This document shows, piece after piece, positions 36,263 through 45,111 of a stretch of 64,000 bases of DNA. Origin of the DNA: Azospirillum brasilense (GTDB lineage Bacteria > Pseudomonadota > Alphaproteobacteria > Azospirillales > Azospirillaceae); assembly GCF_022023855.1 (NCBI RefSeq), contig NZ_CP059449.1:2156501-2220500 (forward strand). The letters run 5' to 3'. Every line of letters begins with the position of its first letter. Position 1 is the stretch's first letter. The translations under genes were made by a program, and so were the position numbers. Under the pieces are notes generated by a model, which was given only the letters and a program-made list of their open reading frames with translations, searched no databases and was not told the origin of the DNA.

Positions 36263-36751
36263 GTGGAGGGCAATCCGCGCGGTTTTGGTCCGAGGGCAGG
36301 GTCATCAGAGGGTATGCCCCTGAGCGTTGACGCTGCCCCCGCGCGCGGTCTGATCCGGCGGCTTATTGGTGAAAGCGATCGCAAGCGCAGCCGAGACGCG
36401 CGTCCCCTTCCGCCACACCGGGAAGGGCATCCGTTGATTGTGCCCCGGGGCGTGGTGTCTGAGGGGGCACTCAAGCCCTGCCGGATCGATCTGGGGAAAA
36501 GAGGGTATTCCGCCCTCGTGTTCGATTACCAGGAGGCGCGGCACTTCTTCCAATCCCGAAAGGCGGAGGAGTTGCATGGCTTCACTGTCCAGGACGCAAC
36601 GGCGATGCTTGGGCTGCGAGAGGAGGTGGTTTACGACCTGATCGATGCCGGGCTACTGCAAGCGCGAGCGACTCGGCAGAAGAATGGCGCTATGACCGCA
36701 ATCCCCGCAGCGGCCATGGAAGAGTTCAAGTCCGAGTATGTGGCAGGATAG
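36263..36751 (+). pseudogene. TniQ-like C-terminal fragment or small helix-turn-helix protein
   Basis: A 162-codon frame starting at GTG directly after the DUF1127 stop ends with FTVQDATAMLGLREEVVYDL and LIDAGLLQAR, a helix-turn-helix resembling the C terminus of TniQ/transposition accessory proteins. The N-terminal part is arginine- and proline-rich without recognisable domain, and the start lacks a dedicated ribosome site. I take it as a truncated mobile-element gene; a genuine short DNA-binding protein is the alternative. Confidence 0.35.
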
Positions 36752-37459
36752 GAGTCGGTCGATGGCAGTGCGGGCTGGCTCCAGACTTTGGTTCAGCTTC
36801 TCAAGGACTTTGATGTTTCTCCGGTAATGGGACCCGCAGTGGACGGGAGAAGCAAGACGTTCTTTCGGTCTTCCGATTTGGCGCGCGTACCCCTGAAACG
36901 TTTGGTGTGCAGCGTCTTCAAATCAGACCAAGCGCGTTGGAAATAACATCCGCTCGGATGACGGCTGGGGCGCATCCCTCCTCTATGCGGCTCCGTGATG
37001 TGACCGAGAGTCTCGGACAAGACGCAAGCCATCGACTTCCTGTCAGGCGACTTTCCGAGCCTTCTGACCGTGTGAAAACAGATGTCAATGCTGTGTGCGA
37101 TTCGGCAGGAGAACCGGCTCTATTCCAACCAGCGTTGACGCTGGCCACGCCTCTGGCGCATCAAAGCCATCGGCGATTCGTCGAATGGCAAGGAGAGGAT
37201 AGTTTTATTTTAGCTAATCGTCATGGAAAGCCATGAAGGAATAAACGCCCAACCTCATACGGGTACAAATTCTCATTTATTATGCTAGTAATCTTAAGGG
37301 TGTGTTATTTTCCTGGGCTAATTATGCCGGATTTTTTCCACCAAACAATGTATTTGCCGGATTCTCGCACATTATATCCCGGATAGGGCTTCTCTAAAAT
37401 ATTGATTCTCCGAGCGACCAAGTGCACTTTATGCCGGATTGTGCATCCGCGAGGAAACG
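36752..37459. other. AT-rich gene-free stretch
   Basis: These 700 bases show no coding character. GC falls sharply from about 37200 to 37420 compared with the rest of the window, and contains repeated TGCCGGATT. It follows the TniQ-like fragment, so decayed mobile or imported DNA is a reasonable reading. Confidence 0.5.
37325..37440 (+). repeat. three direct copies of TGCCGGATT
   Basis: Exact copies are at 37325-37333, 37355-37363 and 37432-37440; the first two are 30 bases apart, about three helical turns. All are in the AT-rich stretch upstream of the glmS terminator. They could be binding sites for an unknown regulator or an integration-related repeat. Confidence 0.5.
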
Positions 37460-37492
37460 AAAAAGCCCCCGCCGGTCGGACGGGGGCTTTTT
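37460..37492. terminator. terminator downstream of glmS
   Basis: AAAAAGCCCCCG and CGGGGGCTTTTT form a strong stem with A and T tracts on both sides, 32 bases beyond the glmS stop. It can act in both directions. Confidence 0.9.
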
Positions 37493-37523
37493 CTTTGGCG
37501 GGGCCTTGTTTGACCGGGCCGCC

Positions 37524-39350
37524 TTACTCGACGGTGACCGACTTGGCGAGGTTGCGGGGCTGGTCGACGTCGGTGCCCTTGAGCACGGCGACGTGGTAGG
37601 CCAGCAGCTGGACCGGGATGGCGTAGAGCAGCGGGGCGACCAGCGGGTCGCAGGCCGGAAGCTCCAGCGACCAGCGGACCTTGTCGGACAGCTTGTCGAT
37701 GCCCTTCTTGTCGGCGATCAGCAGCACCTTGCCCGACCGCGCGCAGACCTCCTGGACGTTGGACACGGTCTTTTCGAACAGGTTGTCCGACGGCACCAGG
37801 ACGATCACCGGCACGCTCTCGTCGATCAGCGCGATGGGACCGTGCTTCAGTTCACCCGCCGCGTAACCTTCGGCGTGGATGTAGCTGATTTCCTTGAGCT
37901 TCAGCGCGCCTTCCAGAGCCAGCGGGTACATGGCGCCGCGGCCCAGATACAGCACGTCGCGGGCCTCCGCGACCTCCTGCGCCAGCTCGTGCAGGCGCTC
38001 GTCGTGGGCCAGCACGTCGGCGGCGCGGGCCGGCACCTCGCGCAGGGCCTGCGCGATCTGCTGCATCCGCTCCGCCGGGATCACGCCGCGGGCGTGGCCA
38101 ACCGTGACCGCCAGGCAGGCCAGCGTGGTCAGCTGAGTCGTGAAGGCCTTGGTCGAGGCAACGCCGATCTCCGGGCCGGCCATGGTGTAGAGCACCGCGT
38201 CGGACTCGCGCGCGATGGTGCTTTCCGGCACGTTGACGATGGACAGGATCTTCTGGCCCTGGCGCTTGCAGTAGCGCAGCGCCTCCAGCGTATCCAGCGT
38301 CTCGCCTGACTGGCTGATGAACAGGGCCACGCCGCCCTCGGGCATCGGCGCTTCGCGGTAGCGGAACTCCGAGGCGATGTCGACCTCGACCGGTAGGCGG
38401 GCCAGCGTCTCGAACCAGTATTTCGCCACGACGCCGGCGTAATAGGCGGTGCCGCAGGCGACGATGGTCAGCTTCGTCGCCTTGGCGATGTCGAAGCTGG
38501 TCTCCGGCAGGGTGACGCGGCCGGTCTCCGGGTTGATGTAGGCGTTCAGCGTGTCGCCGATGACCTGCGGCTGCTCATAGATCTCCTTGAGCATGTAGTG
38601 CCGGTAACCGTCCTTGCCGATCAGAGCGCCGGACAGGGCGGTGGTCTTGACCGGACGCTCCACCACCGCGTCGGTGGCGTCGTGGATCACGGCGGCGGTG
38701 CGGGTCAGCTCCACCCAGTCGCCGTCCTCCAGATAGCAGATGCGGTTGGTCAGCGGCGCCAGCGCGAAGGCGTCGGAGGCGAAATACATCTCCCCCTCGC
38801 CGTAGCCGACGGCCAGCGGCGTGCCGTGGCGGGCGCCGATCAGCATGTCCTCCTGGCCGGAGAACAGCAGCACCAGCGAGAAGGCGCCGGTAAAGCGCTT
38901 GAAGGAGGCGGAGGCGGCCTCGACCGGACCCAGCCCTTCCTTCTCCATGTAATAGGTGACGAGGTGGGCGATCACCTCGGTGTCGGTGGCGCTTTCGAAG
39001 ACGTAGCCGTGCTCGATCAGCTCGGTCTTCAGCTCCTGGTAATTCTCGATGATGCCGTTGTGCACCACGGCCACGCGGTGGGTGGCGTGCGGGTGGGCGT
39101 TGTTCTCGGTCGGGCCGCCGTGGGTGGCCCAACGGGTGTGACCGATGCCGATCACACCCGGCAGCGGGGCCTCGCGCAGCTTGGCGTCGAGGTTGATCAG
39201 CTTGCCCTCGGCGCGGCGGCGCTCGATGCCGCCCTTGACCAGCGTGGCGACGCCGGCGCTGTCGTAACCACGGTACTCGAGGCGGCGGAGACCCTCGACG
39301 AGACGGGGGGCCGCGTCATGCGTGCCGATGATGCCGATGATGCCACACAT
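37524..39350 (-). CDS. glmS: glutamine-fructose-6-phosphate aminotransferase
   Basis: The 608-residue enzyme makes glucosamine-6-phosphate from fructose-6-phosphate and glutamine, the first step to UDP-GlcNAc for peptidoglycan and lipopolysaccharide. It has the N-terminal nucleophile CGIIGIIG (Cys2 after removal of Met), glutaminase residues HTRWATHGGPTENNAHPH, and two SIS sugar-isomerase domains (ISQSGETLDTLEALRYCK, STKAFTTQLTTLACLA), ending with the conserved DQPRNLAKSVTVE. Length is normal. It lies 57 bases after glmU and is probably its cotranscript. Confidence 0.97.
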   Translation of the reverse strand: MCGIIGIIGTHDAAPRLVEGLRRLEYRGYDSAGVATLVKGGIERRRAEGKLINLDAKLREAPLPGVIGIGHTRWATHGGPTENNAHPHATHRVAVVHNGIIENYQELKTELIEHGYVFESATDTEVIAHLVTYYMEKEGLGPVEAASASFKRFTGAFSLVLLFSGQEDMLIGARHGTPLAVGYGEGEMYFASDAFALAPLTNRICYLEDGDWVELTRTAAVIHDATDAVVERPVKTTALSGALIGKDGYRHYMLKEIYEQPQVIGDTLNAYINPETGRVTLPETSFDIAKATKLTIVACGTAYYAGVVAKYWFETLARLPVEVDIASEFRYREAPMPEGGVALFISQSGETLDTLEALRYCKRQGQKILSIVNVPESTIARESDAVLYTMAGPEIGVASTKAFTTQLTTLACLAVTVGHARGVIPAERMQQIAQALREVPARAADVLAHDERLHELAQEVAEARDVLYLGRGAMYPLALEGALKLKEISYIHAEGYAAGELKHGPIALIDESVPVIVLVPSDNLFEKTVSNVQEVCARSGKVLLIADKKGIDKLSDKVRWSLELPACDPLVAPLLYAIPVQLLAYHVAVLKGTDVDQPRNLAKSVTVE

Positions 39351-39407
39351 GAACCTGCAACTCCTGAATGATGGCCGGGGCCGGGTGAACGGTCAACCGG
39401 GGCAATC

Positions 39408-40763
39408 TTACGCCTTTTTCGCTTTCTCGTTTTGCTTCCGTTCGCGGAAACGCTTGGCCCAGCCGGTGTAAGCCTGCTGGCGCCCGCGCGCAACGACCAG
39501 AGCGTCGCCCTCCACGTCGGTGGTGACCACGCTGCCCGCCCCGACGATCGCGCCGTCGCCCACCCTGACCGGAGCCACCAGCGCGGTGTTGGAGCCGATG
39601 AAGGCCCCGGCGCCGATGTCGGTGTGGCTCTTGGCGTAGCCGTCGTAATTGCAGGTGATGGTCCCGGCGCCGATGTTGGCCTTCGCCCCCACCCGCGCGT
39701 CGCCGATGTAGGTGAGGTGGTTGACCTTGGCGCCGGCCTCGATCTTCGCGTTCTTGATCTCGACGAAGTTGCCGATGTGGGCGTCCGGGCCGATCTCCGC
39801 CCCCGGGCGCAGGCGGGCGTAGGGACCGACCTGGGCGCCGCTGTCCACCCGCACCTGCTCCAGATGGCTGAAGGCCTTGATCTCCACCCGGTCGGCGACG
39901 ACCACGCCGGGGCCGAACACCACGTGCGGGCCGACGATCACGTCGCGGCCGAGGCGGGTGTCCACGCAGAAGGTGACGCTGTCCGGGTCGGTCAGGGTGG
40001 CGCCGTTGTCCATGGCGGCTTTGCGCAGGCGGCGCTGGATCAGCTTCTCCACCTCCGACAGTTCGGCGCGGGAGTTCACACCGACGACCTCCGCCGGGGC
40101 GGCCTCGACCACCGCGCAGGCCATGCCGTTGCTGCGGGCGATCTGCACCACGTCGGTGAGATAGTATTCGCTCTTGGCGTTGGCGTTGCCGATGCGGCTG
40201 ATCAGGTCGAACATCCGCGCGCCGTCGAAGGCCATCAGCCCGGCGTTGCACAGGGTGACCTGGCGCTCCTCCTCCGATGCGTCCAGATACTCGACGATCT
40301 TCTCAAGCCCGCCGCGGGCATTCAGGATCAGGCGGCCATAGGCGCCGGGATCGTCGGGTCGCATGCCTAGAACGACGACCGCCGGGTCGCTCGACTGGCG
40401 CCGCGCGGCGACCATGGCGCGCAGCGTGTCCGGCGTGACCAGCGGCGTGTCGCCATAGAGCACCACCACGTCCCCGTCGAAGCCCTCCAGCAGGCCGAAG
40501 GCGGCGCGCACCGCGTCGGCGGTGCCGCGCTGCTCGTGCTGGACAGCGGTGGGGTAGGGGGCAACGGCGTCGGCCACATTGTCCATTCCGGGGCCGACCA
40601 CCACGACCACATGGTCGGGGTCGAGCGCCCTCACCGCGGACAGGACGTGGCCGACCATCGGCCGGCCGGCGACGCGGTGCAGGACCTTCGGCAGGTCCGA
40701 CTTCATGCGGGTGCCTTTGCCGGCGGCGAGAATGACGCAGGCGAGCGGGCGGTGCTGAGTCAT
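39408..40763 (-). CDS. glmU: bifunctional UDP-GlcNAc pyrophosphorylase / GlcN-1-P acetyltransferase
   Basis: This 451-residue enzyme performs the last two steps of UDP-GlcNAc synthesis. The N-terminal uridylyltransferase carries the signature LAAGKGTRMKSDLPKVLH, and the C-terminal half is a left-handed beta helix of hexapeptide repeats (IGPDAHIGNFVEIKNAKIEA, NYDGYAKSHTDIGAGAFIG) that acetylates GlcN-1-P. It is upstream of glmS, so the cassette supplies both ends of the pathway; GlmM is elsewhere. Confidence 0.97.
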   Translation of the reverse strand: MTQHRPLACVILAAGKGTRMKSDLPKVLHRVAGRPMVGHVLSAVRALDPDHVVVVVGPGMDNVADAVAPYPTAVQHEQRGTADAVRAAFGLLEGFDGDVVVLYGDTPLVTPDTLRAMVAARRQSSDPAVVVLGMRPDDPGAYGRLILNARGGLEKIVEYLDASEEERQVTLCNAGLMAFDGARMFDLISRIGNANAKSEYYLTDVVQIARSNGMACAVVEAAPAEVVGVNSRAELSEVEKLIQRRLRKAAMDNGATLTDPDSVTFCVDTRLGRDVIVGPHVVFGPGVVVADRVEIKAFSHLEQVRVDSGAQVGPYARLRPGAEIGPDAHIGNFVEIKNAKIEAGAKVNHLTYIGDARVGAKANIGAGTITCNYDGYAKSHTDIGAGAFIGSNTALVAPVRVGDGAIVGAGSVVTTDVEGDALVVARGRQQAYTGWAKRFRERKQNEKAKKA

Positions 40764-40896
40764 CGGATATCCCTGCAGTATTGGAAACGGGTTATGGCGG
40801 ACGGGCGGAAAAGCATGCGCATCAAAATCCGGACAAAACGTCTGTCTTCAGCCATTCAGTGCCACATCCGGTGCCAGGACCCCAAGTCAACTTTTG

Positions 40897-40909
40897 TGTC
40901 AATCTGACA
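40897..40909. promoter_or_regulatory. small palindrome between glmU and the phosphatase gene
   Basis: TGTCA-ATC-TGACA is a perfect 5-3-5 inverted repeat within the 300-base divergent region, and TTTGTG/CACAAA further extends the symmetry imperfectly. It may be an operator for either gene. No other gene is seen in 40764-41069. Confidence 0.35.
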
Positions 40910-41069
40910 TACACAAATCGCGGCCCGAGGGTGTACGCACCCCGCGCCGCCGGTGCCGAAGGGCCTATGCCGGCGGTGGATGGCGGGAACAGGGGCTCGC
41001 CGCCGGGAGAAGGCCGTGCTATCGAAAGGGGTATCCGCCCGTCTTAGCGTCATCATGGGACTTCTGCCG

Positions 41070-41750
41070 ATGTCTGCCGCGCCCGCCGCCATTCCCTTCT
41101 CCGCGGTCGTCTTCGACCTCGACGGCACGCTGATCGACAGCGCGCGGGACATGACCCGCGTCCTCAACCGCACACTGTCCCGCTTCGCGCGACCCGCCGT
41201 CAGCGAGGAGCAGGTGCGCGGCATGGTGGGCGACGGCTCGGCCGCCCTTGTCCGTCAGGCCTTCGCGGCGACCGGCGACGCTCTGACCGACGAGGCGCTG
41301 CGGACGGCCCTGGCCGACTATCTGGACGCCTATTTCCAGGACGACGAACCCCCGGTGCTCTATCCCGGCGTCCCGGAAACCCTGGCGGCGCTGGCGGCTA
41401 ACGGCGTGAAGCTGGGGCTGTGCACCAACAAGCCGGAGCGGATCACCCGCAAGCTGCTGGACTCGCTGGGCCTGTCGCCGCTGTTCGGCGCGCTGGCCGG
41501 CGGCGACACGCTGCCGGTGAAGAAGCCCGACGGGCGCCATCTGTCCTGGGTGGTCGAGGCATTGGGTGGCGGCAGTGCCGCGATGGTGGGGGACAACCGC
41601 AACGACGTTAAGGCCGCCCGCGCCGCCGGAGTGCCGGTGGTGGCGATGACCTACGGTTATCCCCGCATGCCGGTGCAGGATTTGGGCGCCGACATCCTGC
41701 TCGACCGCATCGCCGATCTGCCGGACGCCCTGCGGCGGCTGGGCGGCTGA
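41070..41750 (+). CDS. gph: HAD-family phosphoglycolate phosphatase
   Basis: The 226-residue protein contains all HAD motifs: VVFDLDGTLIDSARD, LGLCTNKPE, the motif III lysine in PVKKPDG and MVGDNRNDVKAARAAG. A helical cap domain between motifs I and II fits phosphoglycolate phosphatase, which clears 2-phosphoglycolate from oxygenation or DNA repair. The ATG at 41070 is weakly served by GGGA; 41055 is possible. Similar HAD phosphatases could act on other sugars. Confidence 0.82.
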   Translation: MSAAPAAIPFSAVVFDLDGTLIDSARDMTRVLNRTLSRFARPAVSEEQVRGMVGDGSAALVRQAFAATGDALTDEALRTALADYLDAYFQDDEPPVLYPGVPETLAALAANGVKLGLCTNKPERITRKLLDSLGLSPLFGALAGGDTLPVKKPDGRHLSWVVEALGGGSAAMVGDNRNDVKAARAAGVPVVAMTYGYPRMPVQDLGADILLDRIADLPDALRRLGG

Positions 41751-41811
41751 GCGGACGGCCGGGTTGCCAAGGCCGGCGAGGGCTTCGCCGTAGGTCTCCT
41801 TCTTGTCATGG

Positions 41812-41827
41812 TTAACGAGAGATTAAC
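41812..41827. promoter_or_regulatory. perfect CtrA-type binding site
   Basis: TTAACGAGAGATTAAC matches the CtrA full site TTAA-N7-TTAAC exactly. It lies 68 bases upstream of the 92-residue protein, a position compatible with activation. Confidence 0.65.
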
Positions 41828-41895
41828 GGTGGCTAACGAAAGGTAAATGTAGTTGGATGGGTGCATCGAATGGTGGTGAGCGAAGGAGACACCCG

Positions 41896-42174
41896 ATGGC
41901 CCAGATCCTTGCCTTCCCCGGTAAGACCCAGACCGGCAACACCCTCTCCGCCGATGTTCTGTCCATCGAAGGCCACACCGCCAACTTTACCCCGGCCAAC
42001 AGCCAGATCGACTCGGCCACCGCCGACTTTGATCGGATGATGGCTCACCACAGCGACCTTCAGCGCAAGATGGCCGAGTTCAACCGCCTGTGCGAACAGG
42101 CGCTGGCCGAGCGGCCCATGGCCGAGTTGCTGTACCATCCCACCGCTTGCAGCGGCAGCGTCGGGCGCGCCTGA
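41896..42174 (+). CDS. 92-residue hypothetical protein behind a CtrA-type box
   Basis: The product opens MAQILAFPGKTQTGNTLSAD and contains a charged helix (DRMMAHHSDLQRKMAEFNRLCEQALAE). There is no signal peptide or known domain. GGAGA precedes the ATG, and a perfect CtrA-type site lies upstream, so it may be cell-cycle or motility regulated. It ends four bases from the convergent DUF3108 gene. Confidence 0.65.
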   Translation: MAQILAFPGKTQTGNTLSADVLSIEGHTANFTPANSQIDSATADFDRMMAHHSDLQRKMAEFNRLCEQALAERPMAELLYHPTACSGSVGRA

Positions 42175-42178
42175 CCCG

Positions 42179-43090
42179 TCAACGAAGCGGTGACGGCGCC
42201 GGTTCGGCGGGACGTTCCGCCGTCTGGTCGGTTTTGCGGGCGGCGATGAGGTGGACGACGACCCCGCCGAATCCGCTGTCGGTTTCCAACCGGACGGGCA
42301 GGGGCGGGCCGGCCCCTTCCAGCGGAGCGATCCACAGATCGACGGGCGGGCGTTCCTCCCGGCCTCCGCCGCGCTGCCAGAAGGCTTGACGAGGCGTGCG
42401 CTCGTAGCCGGCGATTGGCTTGTGGGACACCCGGCATTGCCGCGCCGCGCCCGAGAACACCGAATGGCGCGACGCCCCGACCATGGTCATTCCCCGGTCC
42501 GTGAAGATCATGTCGTACCGGCGGCGCCCGTCATAGATGGGCACGGTGCGCTGGCATCCCTCGCCGTGCAGCCCGGCCAGCAGCAATTCCACAACTCCGC
42601 TCAACGGATCGCGGGACTGCCGGGTGAGGTTCTCGGGGACGGGGTCGCGGTCCTCCTCCTCCGGGGGCGGGGAGACCTGCGTGCGAACGCGGCCGTCCGG
42701 CCCATAATCCAAGCTGACGGTCCGCGGGGAGCCGCGCAGAACGCCGGACTGGGTATGGCGGATCGGGGCGACGCCATCCGGCCCGACCGCGCCGACGCTC
42801 AAGGATTGCGTTTCCCAGGGAAAGAGGCGCCCCAGAAAGCCGTCCGTCGCGGCGTTGACCTGGACGCTGTAGCGGCCCTCGGTCAGGGTCAGTTCCGCCC
42901 GCGCGTCGAGCACGGCCACGCCACCGACATGGACGCGGTAGTCCAACTGCCAGCGCTGCGCCAGGGCGGGCAGGGGGAACAGACCGGAGAACGCCGCGCA
43001 CATTCCCGCGATGAGGCCGGCGACGAGGGCGGTCGAGGGACGCTTGATCGGAGGCTGGGCGGGAAGCGCGGTCCGGTGCGTCATGTCCAT
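42179..43090 (-). CDS. DUF3108-domain exported protein
   Basis: The 303-residue product has a Sec signal (ALVAGLIAGMCAAFSGL, ending ALAQ) and a DUF3108-type beta-rich body (YRVHVGGVAVLDARAELTL, PIYDGRRRYDMIF). DUF3108 proteins are periplasmic or outer-membrane-associated and of unknown function. An ATG six bases in (MTHRT) is an alternative start. Confidence 0.8.
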   Translation of the reverse strand: MDMTHRTALPAQPPIKRPSTALVAGLIAGMCAAFSGLFPLPALAQRWQLDYRVHVGGVAVLDARAELTLTEGRYSVQVNAATDGFLGRLFPWETQSLSVGAVGPDGVAPIRHTQSGVLRGSPRTVSLDYGPDGRVRTQVSPPPEEEDRDPVPENLTRQSRDPLSGVVELLLAGLHGEGCQRTVPIYDGRRRYDMIFTDRGMTMVGASRHSVFSGAARQCRVSHKPIAGYERTPRQAFWQRGGGREERPPVDLWIAPLEGAGPPLPVRLETDSGFGGVVVHLIAARKTDQTAERPAEPAPSPLR

Positions 43091-43249
43091 TGGCTCATCG
43101 GGGGCTCCGGGCGGAAGGGCTTCTTTGATATTGGTGTGAAACAGGTGCTTGACAGGAGGGGGCGGGGCCTTTAGAAACCCGCCTCACCGCAGCGGTGGCA
43201 ACGACGCGACAGCGAAACGAGCCTGATGCCGACGCGGTTTTACTGGGAT

Positions 43250-43324
43250 GGGCGCATAGCTCAGCGGGAGAGCACACCCTTCACACGGGTGGGGTCGTAG
43301 GTTCAATCCCTACTGCGCCCACCA
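43250..43324 (+). tRNA. tRNA-Val(CAC), copy 1
   Basis: A full cloverleaf is visible: acceptor GGGCGCA/TGCGCCC, D arm GCTCAGCGGGAGAGC, anticodon stem CACCC/GGGTG with loop TTCACAC (anticodon CAC at 43282-43284), T arm TAGGTTCAATCCCTA and encoded CCA. CAC reads GUG valine codons. Confidence 0.95.
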
Positions 43325-43456
43325 TCCCAAAGTCCGATGGTTCGAGGGCTTTGCGGATGGTACCATCCCCTTCACTATATGGGCCGGTCAAGATCGGGGT
43401 CCGTCGGGCCTCGCATTGTCGTCTCTGTGGTGCGCCAGCGGTTGTTTCTTTGGGAT

Positions 43457-43531
43457 GGGCGCATAGCTCAGCGGGAGAGCACACCCTTCACACGGGTGGG
43501 GTCGTAGGTTCAATCCCTACTGCGCCCACCA
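43457..43531 (+). tRNA. tRNA-Val(CAC), copy 2
   Basis: Identical over the whole tRNA to the copy 207 bases upstream, including encoded CCA and the flanking TGGGAT and ATCCCAAA. The pair appears to be a local duplication. Confidence 0.95.
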
Positions 43532-43763
43532 TCCCAAACACCGCCTCCTCTGCGAGACATCGTTGGAATTCGCCAGAAACACGCCGCCGCTCCGGGTGCA
43601 CGGCCATGTTCTGCTGCGTGAGTACAACAAAAATTCCTTGCTCAATCGCGCGTGCCTTTTTGAGACGAACGCCATCGCAGTTGATTCAGATCAGCTACAG
43701 CGCGTGGGGTTTTCGTCTATCGCTTCCAACATCCGATTTGCTCAATCATCTGGAAGCAGTGAC

Positions 43764-43928
43764 ATGGAAGATACGCGCGTGACCCTTCTCGCCCTCGGCC
43801 TGCTGGTCGTGGCGCTCGTCGTGATCCTGGGTTCGGTGGTGCTGTCTCCGGCCACCCTGGTCCTCCTGGCCACGCTCGGCGCCTGGGTGAACCTGACCTA
43901 TCTGGTCGTCGTCACGCTGATGCGTTGA
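43764..43928 (+). CDS. 54-residue two-helix membrane protein
   Basis: The frame encodes two hydrophobic helices (LLALGLLVVALVVILGSVVL and LVLLATLGAWVNLTYLVVV) linked by a short SPA turn, after an acidic start MEDTR. It has coding-like third-position GC, but the ribosome site (GGAAG) is weak. Function is unknown. Confidence 0.5.
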   Translation: MEDTRVTLLALGLLVVALVVILGSVVLSPATLVLLATLGAWVNLTYLVVVTLMR

Positions 43929-44079
43929 CCGAGTCCGCGGGCGGGAGACCGCGCGGTCCGACCCGCCCGCAGGATGGAAAAATTTCAAATTCGGGCTCGC
44001 CCGGTTAATTCCATGACTGGACAGCGCCGATCCGGCGGTTTATCCCAGCGCCGTTTATGACGCCTGTGGAGCACCCGCC

Positions 44080-44970
44080 ATGACCTCCCTCGCCGCCGCC
44101 CGCCTGCCGGAGTCGGAACAGCCCCTGCCGGTCGTCCGCAGCGTGGACGATCTCCGCGCCCGGGTCGCCGCCTGGCACCGCGACGGCAAGACGGTGGCCC
44201 TGGTGCCGACCATGGGCGCGCTGCACGACGGCCATCTCGCTTTGGTGCGCCGCGCGCGGGAACTGGCCGACCAAGTGGTCGCCAGCGTCTTCGTCAACCC
44301 CACCCAGTTCGCCCCGCACGAGGACTTCGACCGCTACCCGCGCGATGAAGTCGGTGATTCGCGCAAGCTTGCCTCGGCGGGCTGCCATCTTCTCTATGCC
44401 CCCACGGTGCGCGCCATGTATCCGGAGGGCTTCGCCACGGCCATTTCGGTCGGCGGCCCGGCGGAGGGGCTGTGCGGTACCTTCCGGCCGCAGATGTTCG
44501 GCGGCGTCGCCCTGGTCGTGACCAAGCTGTTCCTGCAGGCCCAGCCTGACGTGGCGGTGTTCGGGGAGAAGGATTACCAGCAGCTCATGGTCATCCGCCG
44601 CTTCGCCCGCGATCTCGACATCCCGGTGCGGGTGGAGGGGCTGCCGACGGTGCGCGAGGCTGACGGGCTCGCCATGTCGTCGCGCAACGCCTACCTGTCC
44701 GCCGACGAGCGCACCCGCGCGCCGGAGCTGAACCGCGCGCTTCTCGACGCCGCCTCGGCGCTGGCCGGCGGGGCAGAGGCCGACACGGTGCTGGAGGCGG
44801 TGCGGGCGCGCATCACCGCCGCTGGGTTCGGCTCCATCGACTATGTCGAGCTGCGCGACGCCGACACGCTGGCACCGGTGACCCGCGTGGAGCGTCCGGC
44901 GCGCCTGCTGGCCGCCGCCTGGATGGGCAAGGCCCGCCTGATCGACAACGTCCCGGTCCTTCCGGCGTAA
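44080..44970 (+). CDS. panC: pantothenate synthetase
   Basis: The 296-residue enzyme ligates pantoate and beta-alanine with ATP to make vitamin B5. Signatures are VPTMGALHDGHLALV (HIGH-like), VFVNPTQFAPHEDFDRYPR, FGEKDYQQLMVIRR and SSRNAYLS (KMSKS-like). No panB or panD lies in the window. Confidence 0.96.
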   Translation: MTSLAAARLPESEQPLPVVRSVDDLRARVAAWHRDGKTVALVPTMGALHDGHLALVRRARELADQVVASVFVNPTQFAPHEDFDRYPRDEVGDSRKLASAGCHLLYAPTVRAMYPEGFATAISVGGPAEGLCGTFRPQMFGGVALVVTKLFLQAQPDVAVFGEKDYQQLMVIRRFARDLDIPVRVEGLPTVREADGLAMSSRNAYLSADERTRAPELNRALLDAASALAGGAEADTVLEAVRARITAAGFGSIDYVELRDADTLAPVTRVERPARLLAAAWMGKARLIDNVPVLPA

Positions 44971-45111
44971 CCGCCGACCTCTCTTCCCCGGTCCGCACGG
45001 CCTCCCCACACAACAGGAAGGATCGCAGAGCGGGCGAGGTGCCCTATACTCTCTGCCGAACGCGCGGCCGACCGCGAGGCCGCGCGCAAGAAACGAGGGA
45101 AGGAAGGCACC

